A stretch of 9,296 nucleotides of DNA. It comes from Thermoplasmata archaeon (GTDB taxonomy: Archaea > Thermoplasmatota > Thermoplasmata > Lutacidiplasmatales > UBA184). The number at the start of each line of letters is the position of its first letter. Position 1 is the stretch's first letter. The notes beneath the pieces were generated by a model. It saw only the letters and a list, made by a program, of their open reading frames with translations, made no database searches and was not told the DNA's origin. Positions 1-5,352 of this stretch are shown here, piece by piece. The translations under genes and the position numbers were made by a program. The stretch spans positions 1-9,296 of the forward strand of contig JASHVA010000051.1 in assembly GCA_030039715.1 (NCBI GenBank), written 5' to 3'.

Positions 1-356
1 ACGTAGCTCAGCCGCGGATAGAAGAGCCGCTGCTTCCGACGGAACTGGCGGAGATGGCAGAGCTCGTGGACGAGGTCGAGGTAGATGTTCCGGAGCTCTC
101 CGGTCCGGAGGTAGTTCGAGCTGATGATGAGGTGGCCGTCGACGTCGCTCGTGCTCATGTAGCCGAACCGCGCCGAGAAGAACTCGACGCGGAGCGAGCG
201 CAGCACGCGCCCGGTCGCCGTCCCGAACAGCTTCCGCACGGTCGGGACGTCGGCAAATCCCCGGAAGAACCGCTCGAAGGGATAGAGTCGGGTGGGCACG
301 TCCCGAACGATCTCGACGCCGAACTCACGGCCGACCCTCGGAGGTTTCGCGGGCAC
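1..356 (-). CDS. Putative zinc metallopeptidase with HExxH motif, N-terminal part (cut by left window edge)
   Basis: An open minus-strand frame runs from a GTG at 354-356 to the window edge, giving 118 complete codons with no stop. Near its end it reads DLVHELCHLRQF: His97, Glu98 and His101 form an HExxH motif, which in zincin peptidases supplies two zinc ligands and the catalytic Glu. The third ligand would lie beyond the edge. The region before it (about residues 8-90) is a mixed aromatic and basic stretch with no signal peptide or membrane span, so a cytoplasmic protein is likely. I do not recognise the exact family. The start is uncertain: GTG at 356 and TTG at 371 are both possible, there is no in-frame ATG before residue 67, and the TTG abuts a hairpin at 372-394. 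It lies 58 bases downstream of the gene at 415-1008 on the same strand. The frame being coding is fairly sure; the peptidase function is inferred from the motif alone. Confidence 0.65.
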   Translation of the reverse strand, partial: MPAKPPRVGREFGVEIVRDVPTRLYPFERFFRGFADVPTVRKLFGTATGRVLRSLRVEFFSARFGYMSTSDVDGHLIISSNYLRTGELRNIYLDLVHELCHLRQFRRKQRLFYPRLSY

Positions 357-371
357 GCGGGTCCGACCCAA

Positions 372-394
372 CGGGAAGGGAAAACACCTTCCCG
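372..394 (-). terminator. Perfect 8-bp GC-rich stem-loop between two minus-strand genes
   Basis: CGGGAAGG (372-379) and CCTTCCCG (387-394) are exact inverted repeats around a 7-base loop that reads TGTTTTC on the minus strand. It starts 20 bases after the TAG of the 415-1008 gene and ends just before the possible TTG start of the next gene. A terminator, 3' processing or RNA-stabilising role is inferred from position. Archaeal termination usually depends on T-rich tracts, and only four T's are present, in the loop. It could instead hide the translation start of the downstream gene. Confidence 0.35.
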
Positions 395-414
395 AGCGCG
401 GAGCCGCCCGGGCG

Positions 415-1008
415 CTAGCTGAGTACGATGTTCAACGTGCCGGTGAACGGGGAGCCGGGCGACGTGATCGTGATGTCCATCGAGACCGTCTCGTTCCCGG
501 GGATCGTGAGCGGCACCTGCACGTCGGAGAGGACGAACCCCGTGGTGTTCGTGGTCGCGCTCTCGATGGTGCACGACGTGGAGTTGAAGTTCGGCATCCC
601 GAAGTCGAGGGTCTGCGTCGCGCTGGTCGAGCTGTTGTACCCGTAGTAGCCGATCGGGTTCGTGTTCAACCCGCAGACGTTGTCGGGCGCCCAGATGTTG
701 ATCGCCTGGACCTGGATCGCGGGGGCCGGGAAGAGGAGGTAGGCGACGGCGACCACCGCGACGATGAGGATCACGACCACGAGGATGACGACGAGGACGA
801 GGCGGGCGCGGCTACGGGGGCGCTGGGCAGGGGGTGGAGGCGCGTATCCCGCGCCCGACGGCATGGGAGGGAACTGCGGCGGAGCATTGGCCGGACCGGC
901 GGAGGGAAGCGGGGCCGAGCCGGACGTGATCGACGCACCGCAGAACGAGCAGAAGCTGGCGCCCGGCGTCAGCGGCGCGCCGCAATTGGGGCAACGGCCG
1001 GCCTGCAC
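415..1008 (-). CDS. Zinc-ribbon single-pass membrane protein with outer domain
   Basis: This 197-residue protein starts at a GTG (1006-1008) that directly precedes the zinc ribbon. Domains in order: a treble-cysteine-pair zinc ribbon (Cys6-x2-Cys9, Cys20-x2-Cys23), a Pro/Ala/Gly-rich linker (about 30-62), a short Arg-rich stretch (63-69), one strong transmembrane helix (about 69-93), and an outer domain (about 95-197). The outer part has two cysteines (Cys112, Cys146) that could form a disulphide, at least four N-glycosylation sequons, and a beta-rich C-terminus. The positive-inside rule with Arg63-69 puts the zinc ribbon in the cytoplasm. It lies 31 bases after the large surface protein gene on the same strand, so the two may be co-transcribed, but a TATA-like box in that gap suggests its own promoter as well. 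No enzymatic motif is visible. Function is unknown; envelope sensing or anchoring is a guess. Confidence 0.88.
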   Translation of the reverse strand: MQAGRCPNCGAPLTPGASFCSFCGASITSGSAPLPSAGPANAPPQFPPMPSGAGYAPPPPAQRPRSRARLVLVVILVVVILIVAVVAVAYLLFPAPAIQVQAINIWAPDNVCGLNTNPIGYYGYNSSTSATQTLDFGMPNFNSTSCTIESATTNTTGFVLSDVQVPLTIPGNETVSMDITITSPGSPFTGTLNIVLS

Positions 1009-1027
1009 GGCCCTGCGCTACCGGCGG

Positions 1028-1035
1028 TACTATTT
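1028..1035 (-). promoter_or_regulatory. TATA-like box for the 415-1008 gene
   Basis: The minus strand reads AAATAGTA in a very GC-rich setting, centred about 23 bases before the GTG start at 1008. That spacing fits a leaderless archaeal transcript. It sits within the 31-base gap after the stop codon of the surface protein gene, so it could supplement read-through from upstream. No ribosome binding site precedes the GTG, which agrees with leaderless initiation. Confidence 0.4.
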
Positions 1036-1039
1036 CTCT

Positions 1040-4000
1040 CTAGGTCTCCTTCCAATCGGGGGCCGGCGGGGGCGACGAGACCCCCGGGGGGACCGACGGG
1101 GGCGGTGAGCCCCCCGCGGGGGGTGCCGTCGACCCCGGCGGAGGGGTCCAGTTCGCGACGCCCGATGCCGGAGCGGCCTTCGAGCGCCCGCGGATCAGTA
1201 GCAGCACGACCGCGACGGCCAGGACGATCACGAGGGCGATCAGGAGCCAATCCAAGCCCGAGAGCGCCGAGCTGCTCGACGCGTTCGCCGTGTAGACGAC
1301 CGTGATGCTCGCGCCCGGCCCCGCGACCGCCTGCGAGCCGGTCCGCGGAGTGACCGAGTAGCCCGAGACGTTCCCGATCGAGAAGTCGTACGTACCGTTC
1401 GGCACGGTGAACGCGATCGTCGTTCCGGTCGAGGTCTCCGGCTGGCCGTCAAACGTCGCGCTCCAGGAGGTGCCGGCCGCGAGCCCGGATTGGGCGAACG
1501 TGACCGTGTAGGTCACCGCGCGGAAGGTGAGCGGTACGTCGACCGCGGCGCCCGCTACGTCGACCGAGCCGTTCGTCGGGGTGACCACGTACCCCGGGGG
1601 CGGCGTGACTTGCCACGGGTACGCCGTGCCGTTGGGGACCTCGAACGTGAGACGGGGACCTACGGTGGACTCGGTCTGGCCGTCGAACGTCACCGACCAC
1701 GCGAAGCCGGTGGGGAGGCTCGACTGGGTGAACGTCACGGTGTAGTTGATCGGGGTGAAGGCGATGTCGACCACCACGGCCGACCCGACGAAGTGGACGG
1801 TCCCCGCCGTGATCGACGCGTTCCAGCCGGCCGGGGCGTGGATCGCGTAGCTGTAGTTCTGCCAGCCCGCGGTGCCGAGGAAGTAGTCGACCACGGGGTC
1901 GGACGTGTTGAAGAGCTGGTAGTTCCAGAACTGGACGCCCCAGATCGCGCCCGAAGGCAGACCCTCCGCGACGAACTCGACGGTCAGATTGTTGAGGTCG
2001 AGCGCGCGCGCGAGCGGGTAGTGGTCGACGTAGTCGCCCGGGAGGCTGATGTTCATCGGAGTATCGACGATCCCGTCGGGACCGGGCAAGTTCTGTCCGG
2101 GTCCCGAGAACTCGTCCGGCCCGGTGTGGTTGCTCCAGTAGTTGCCGCCGCCGGGGTAGCCCTCGTCGAACGCCACCGCGTTGGGCGTCCCGCCCGAGTA
2201 GTAAAAGACCCAGCCGCCCCCGTCGATGAAGTTGTTCCAGGTCACGACCGACGCGGTGGTGCTGGACGCGTAGATCTCGAAGTCGTCGGTGTCCGCGTAG
2301 AACCAGTTTCCGCTGACGTTCGTCCCGGAGCTCTCGATCATGTAGAAGCCGTACAGCGAGTCGGAGACGTTGCTCTCGAGCAAGCTCGCCTCCTCGGCTC
2401 CGACCAGATCAACGCCGCCGCTGGTCGCTCCCGTCACGTTGTCGCCGTAACAGTAGGTGCCGATGGTCGCGAGTAGGTAGATCCCCGTGGGGGAGTTCGT
2501 GATCACGTTGTCCACGATCGCGGAATCGGTGTCGATCACCAGCGTGATGCCGATGGAGCCGAGGGCGCGCAGGGTCGAGCCGTAGATGTCCCCGTTGGAC
2601 GAGTACGCCGACATGAAGGCCTGCGTCGCGTCGGTCACGTTGAGGTACCCGACCTGGTACTCCGAGCCGTAGTCGACTTCCGCGGCGGTCAGGTTCACGT
2701 CGTACGCCGAGTCGTGGAGCAGGAACGGCGATTCGTCCTCCACCAGCAGAAAGCTCGAGTTGTCGTACGATGCGTTCACGTCGTACGCCTCGAAGTCGGC
2801 GGTCCCCAACACGTAGAGACCGACATCGTCGCCCCCGAGGTAGTCCGACCAGAGCTCGCCGTTCGTCGTCGTCTTCACGAAGGATCCGTTCCCGTCCGAG
2901 GCACGAGTATCGTTGAACGACGAGTACTCGCTCGTTACGAAGTCGCTGTCGGCGACCTCCAGCCCGTTCCACCCGTCGTGGTCTCCCACATCGTACCAGG
3001 ACTGGGAGTCCGTCTGATTTCCGAGGAAGAAGCCGTCGAAACCCGCGAAGTTCGCGGTATCGTACGAGACCTGGTTGTAGTTGCCGTGGTTCACGAAGGC
3101 ACCGTCGACCGCGGCCCCCGAGAAATTGTCGTCGAGGAGGTAGGTGTAGCTCGAGTAGCTGACGTAGGACCCCGTGTCCAGCGCGCCAGCGAAGTTTGAG
3201 TACTCCACGTAGACGTAGTCGCTGAACAGCTCGTAGAGCCCGAACTCCGAACCGACGGACCAATCGTAGTCGGCGAAGGCGGCGCTCGCGTACTCGATCT
3301 CGATCCCCTGGTCGAGGGACCCGTTGAAGTTGTCGTAATAGAAGTCGGCGTCACTCCCGAAGTAGACCCCGGCACCGTAGGCGTCACCCACCCCGATATC
3401 GTACCCCACTTCGAGCTCCGAGGCATCGATTCCGGCGTACCCCACGCGGTCAGAGTCCGCCGTGTCGCCCACGAACCGGATCGCGGTCGAGTCGTTCGCC
3501 ACGAAACCGTAGTCCGTGCTGTCCGCCACGTCGTCGGAGACGTAGTTGGCCGTCCCGTCGATGACTTCGAAGCCCGCGCCGGAGGCGGCCGCGCTGGACT
3601 CGGTCACCGAGACGTCCGTCGAGTTGAGCACTTCGAATCCGCGATCGGCGCCCGAGACCGCGAGGTCCGAGACCGAGACGTTCTCGGTCGTGTTCACCTG
3701 GAATGCGAAACCGAGGCTGGCAGTGGAGGTGATGGTGTAGCCGTCGCCGCTGAACGAGCTGTTGGCGAACTCGTCCACGATCGCGCCCGAAACGTCCGCG
3801 TTGAGGCTGTAGGCGCCGTCGACATTGGTGATCGACCCGGTGGCGGGGCCGAGCACCTCCCCCGTGGGGAGGATGAACGTGTAGGCTGAGATATCCGGTC
3901 GGACGAACGCCGCGGCCGGGGCCCATCCGATTCCTCCGGGTACCGTGGTTCCCCGCGCCGGCGAGGCGGTCGCCGTCGGTGAGGCGGCCCCCGTCGCGAG

Positions 4001-4108
4001 GGTCGGCGCCCGGGCGGTGGCCGGAGCCCCGGCGACGAGAGCTGCAAGTAGGCTTACAACTAGAATTCCGACCAGGACGATCGACACGAGCGCGGCGCGA
4101 CGGGGCAT
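1040..4108 (-). CDS. Large acidic surface protein: signal peptide, NosD-like beta-helix, three Ig-like repeats, C-terminal membrane anchor
   Basis: This 1022-residue protein starts at ATG 4108, supported by a TATA box 25-32 bases upstream. A signal peptide or N-terminal anchor spans about residues 6-33. Residues about 80-650 are irregular short repeats rich in Asp, Tyr, Ser, Gly and Val, typical of a right-handed parallel beta-helix. Residues 653-699 carry the NosD-type closing motif (GGGNYWSN ... DGIVDTP ... DHYPL). Three Ig-like repeats of 77-81 residues follow (708-788, 789-866, 867-943); the last two open with YTVTF and share WS(V/A)TFDGQ and VPNGT. A membrane helix (954-972), a basic RGRSK stop-transfer and a 45-residue Pro-rich cytoplasmic tail close it. 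By eye there are about 29 N-glycosylation sequons, one lysine in the whole ectodomain, and many Asp/Glu. Beta-helices of this family often bind or process polysaccharide, but no catalytic residues are identifiable, so a structural or adhesive surface role is equally possible. Confidence 0.9.
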   Translation of the reverse strand: MPRRAALVSIVLVGILVVSLLAALVAGAPATARAPTLATGAASPTATASPARGTTVPGGIGWAPAAAFVRPDISAYTFILPTGEVLGPATGSITNVDGAYSLNADVSGAIVDEFANSSFSGDGYTITSTASLGFAFQVNTTENVSVSDLAVSGADRGFEVLNSTDVSVTESSAAASGAGFEVIDGTANYVSDDVADSTDYGFVANDSTAIRFVGDTADSDRVGYAGIDASELEVGYDIGVGDAYGAGVYFGSDADFYYDNFNGSLDQGIEIEYASAAFADYDWSVGSEFGLYELFSDYVYVEYSNFAGALDTGSYVSYSSYTYLLDDNFSGAAVDGAFVNHGNYNQVSYDTANFAGFDGFFLGNQTDSQSWYDVGDHDGWNGLEVADSDFVTSEYSSFNDTRASDGNGSFVKTTTNGELWSDYLGGDDVGLYVLGTADFEAYDVNASYDNSSFLLVEDESPFLLHDSAYDVNLTAAEVDYGSEYQVGYLNVTDATQAFMSAYSSNGDIYGSTLRALGSIGITLVIDTDSAIVDNVITNSPTGIYLLATIGTYCYGDNVTGATSGGVDLVGAEEASLLESNVSDSLYGFYMIESSGTNVSGNWFYADTDDFEIYASSTTASVVTWNNFIDGGGWVFYYSGGTPNAVAFDEGYPGGGNYWSNHTGPDEFSGPGQNLPGPDGIVDTPMNISLPGDYVDHYPLARALDLNNLTVEFVAEGLPSGAIWGVQFWNYQLFNTSDPVVDYFLGTAGWQNYSYAIHAPAGWNASITAGTVHFVGSAVVVDIAFTPINYTVTFTQSSLPTGFAWSVTFDGQTESTVGPRLTFEVPNGTAYPWQVTPPPGYVVTPTNGSVDVAGAAVDVPLTFRAVTYTVTFAQSGLAAGTSWSATFDGQPETSTGTTIAFTVPNGTYDFSIGNVSGYSVTPRTGSQAVAGPGASITVVYTANASSSSALSGLDWLLIALVIVLAVAVVLLLIRGRSKAAPASGVANWTPPPGSTAPPAGGSPPPSVPPGVSSPPPAPDWKET
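1280..1987 (-). repeat. Three tandem Ig-like (PEGA-like / thermopsin-associated) repeats within the surface protein gene
   Basis: The segment encodes three consecutive beta-sandwich-like units at 1745-1987, 1511-1744 and 1280-1510. The second and third are clearly related (YTVTF, LPTG/LAAG, WS-TFDGQ, VPNGT, GY-VTP). The first is more divergent (LTVEF, EGLPSG, W-VQF, AGW). The likely role is a stalk that holds the beta-helix away from the membrane, inferred from its place between the helix and the anchor. The repeats have diverged at DNA level, so recent duplication is unlikely. Confidence 0.75.
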
Positions 4109-4132
4109 GGGAAAAAAACGCGGGACCGGCCG

Positions 4133-4140
4133 TTATAAAC
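4133..4140 (-). promoter_or_regulatory. TATA box of the large surface protein gene
   Basis: The minus strand reads GTTTATAA, centred about 28 bases before the ATG at 4108, in a GC-rich background. This is the expected position of an archaeal TATA box for a leaderless transcript. A run of seven T's (minus strand, 4112-4118) lies between the box and the start codon. No ribosome binding site is present. Confidence 0.7.
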
Positions 4141-4257
4141 TCTCCCTCGGACGCGGGCTCTCCAGCCGGCGAGCCGAGAGAGCGCGACCGGCACCGAGGT
4201 TAGATTCTCCGGGCCGCACCCGAGGCGTGTCGAGAGGCGCCAGGGTTTTGGACCGGA

Positions 4258-4264
4258 CTTAAAA
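4258..4264 (+). promoter_or_regulatory. TATA-like box for the 4295-4597 gene
   Basis: CTTAAAA is centred about 33 bases before the ATG at 4295. A start of transcription about 27 bases downstream of the box would leave a leader of only about six bases. The GGAGGA at 4265-4270 resembles a ribosome binding site but lies 24 bases from the ATG, too far to serve it. Confidence 0.5.
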
Positions 4265-4294
4265 GGAGGACGGGCATCCGCCCTCCGAGAACCC

Positions 4295-4597
4295 ATGCAG
4301 AGCTCGTCCGTCATGCTCCCAATGTGGTACCGCGGTTTTGCCGTCGTCGTCGGACTCCTCTCGATTCTGCTGGCCGTTATCGTGCTAGTGGATCCGGCGC
4401 TCGGCCTCTTCGCTCTCGTGTTCCTCCTCGCCTTCGCGCTAATGATCATCGGAATCGACCGGCTCGTCGCCGGAATCACGGGGCACCCATTCGGCGGCGG
4501 TTTTCTCTCGCCGGCCCAGCGGGGACTCGTCAACGAGGCGCTCGGCAGTACTCCTCCGCCGGGCGGCGCCCCCCCGAACCCCCCGACCCCGCCGTAG
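4295..4597 (+). CDS. Small membrane protein, DUF308/HdeD-like
   Basis: This 100-residue protein has two closely spaced hydrophobic helices (about residues 13-32 and 36-56) joined by a VDPALG turn and followed by GIDRLVAGITG. That pattern, helix, D-P turn, helix, then G-(I/L)-x-R-L, resembles one repeat unit of the DUF308 (HdeD-like) family. Full HdeD-like proteins have about six helices, so this would be a single-unit version. The C-terminal 30 residues are Gly/Pro-rich and probably disordered. I chose ATG 4295 because of the box at 4258-4264; ATG 4313 and 4322 are possible. It is followed by another membrane protein gene 77 bases downstream on the same strand. HdeD is linked to acid resistance in enterobacteria, but that role should not be carried over to this protein. 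Confidence 0.75.
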   Translation: MQSSSVMLPMWYRGFAVVVGLLSILLAVIVLVDPALGLFALVFLLAFALMIIGIDRLVAGITGHPFGGGFLSPAQRGLVNEALGSTPPPGGAPPNPPTPP

Positions 4598-4674
4598 GGC
4601 CGGAGAAAGTGGGCAGCCTCCCGTTCACAACTCTCTAAGCTGGAGTCGCCTATCGGATTCTCCGCGGGAAGCGG

Positions 4675-5337
4675 ATGTCCGACTCGGACCGCGACCTCAA
4701 AGTCGACCGTGGGCTTTTCTGGGCCGGCGCGTGGCTCTCGGTCGCCTACTTTCCTCTGACGATCTTCGTCGCCCCGCGTCTCGACACGCCGGGGTCCGAG
4801 TACTTCGGCTTCTCGATCGTGCTGTTCATCGGCTTGATCCTGCTCGTGGCCAGTCTCCTGGTCGGGCGGTTCCGTCGGGCCCGCACCCCACCGACGGCGA
4901 CTCGCCCTACGGGGCGCGGACGTCGGATCGACGCAGCCTTCGGGATTGCCCTCGCGGTGGTCCTCGGAGGGACGGTCCTGATCGGCACCGGAGTCGTCCC
5001 CGCCGGGCTCTATCCGGCCTCGGGAGCGACCTGGAGCCTCGCGATGAACCCGTGCGGGATCCCCCCGAACGAAGGGTCGAACAGCTTCTCCGCGACATTT
5101 CCGATCTGGTCCACGGTCAACGTGGAGAGCACCGACCAAGGTCAGGCGGTGTTCTTGATGTCCCTCGACGGCAGCTCCGGGCTGATCGGCCAGATCGCGG
5201 GTTACGGCGGGCTGCTCAGCTTCGTCTCCAACGGCCAGCCGATCCTGCTCTGGGTCTTCGACCCGTACCCCGCGAACGGCACGGACTGCGACACCACGAT
5301 CGTCAGTGTGACCGTGGACTACGCGATCTCGGCCTGA
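4675..5337 (+). CDS. Unrecognised membrane protein: three predicted spans and a C-terminal outer domain
   Basis: This 220-residue protein has hydrophobic segments at about 14-33, 44-64 and 87-108, separated by a short PRLDTPGSEY loop and an Arg-rich cytoplasmic loop (65-84). Positive-inside placement of that loop puts the C-terminal domain (about 112-220) outside. That domain is beta-rich with two cysteines (Cys127, Cys205) that may pair, and it resembles in style the outer domain of the 415-1008 protein. There is no catalytic motif. ATG 4675 is the first in-frame start that keeps the charged N-terminus (MSDSDRDLK). Weak A/T-richer boxes occur at 4634-4638 and 4649-4653, with no ribosome binding site. 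Its stop lies 15 bases from the stop of the converging 5353-7116 gene. I do not recognise the family. Confidence 0.82.
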   Translation: MSDSDRDLKVDRGLFWAGAWLSVAYFPLTIFVAPRLDTPGSEYFGFSIVLFIGLILLVASLLVGRFRRARTPPTATRPTGRGRRIDAAFGIALAVVLGGTVLIGTGVVPAGLYPASGATWSLAMNPCGIPPNEGSNSFSATFPIWSTVNVESTDQGQAVFLMSLDGSSGLIGQIAGYGGLLSFVSNGQPILLWVFDPYPANGTDCDTTIVSVTVDYAISA

Positions 5338-5352
5338 GGACCGAAGGAAGCG

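Larger units (their letters stand above)
4109..4294. other. Divergent intergenic promoter region
   Basis: This 186-base gap separates the minus-strand surface protein gene from the plus-strand gene at 4295. Each side has a TATA-like box facing outward (4133-4140 minus, 4259-4264 plus). The roughly 120 bases between the boxes hold no convincing gene. They contain a loose inverted repeat (GCTCTC near 4158 with GAGAGC near 4178-4184) that could be an operator, with weak support. Regulators acting here could control both genes together. Confidence 0.5.

Noticed and set aside
1..45. tRNA-like opening (GTAGCTCAG, GGATAGA) at the left edge
   Set aside because: It resembles a tRNA D-arm, but no T-arm consensus or acceptor pairing follows at the right distance, and the opposite strand codes continuously for the HExxH protein through this stretch.
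1490..2476. 328-codon plus-strand open frame opposite the surface protein gene
   Set aside because: Its composition is typical of antisense translation of GC-rich DNA, and it overlaps the Ig-like repeats and NosD motif coded on the minus strand.
2409..3263. 284-codon minus-strand frame inside the surface protein gene in another frame
   Set aside because: Arg/Leu-rich alternate-frame shadow; the main frame carries the beta-helix pattern continuously.
4060..5139. 359-codon minus-strand open frame across the divergent intergenic region and two plus-strand genes
   Set aside because: Its product is Arg/Pro/Gly-rich with no hydrophobic core, and it lies opposite two membrane protein genes and over two TATA boxes. 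It is a GC-driven shadow frame.
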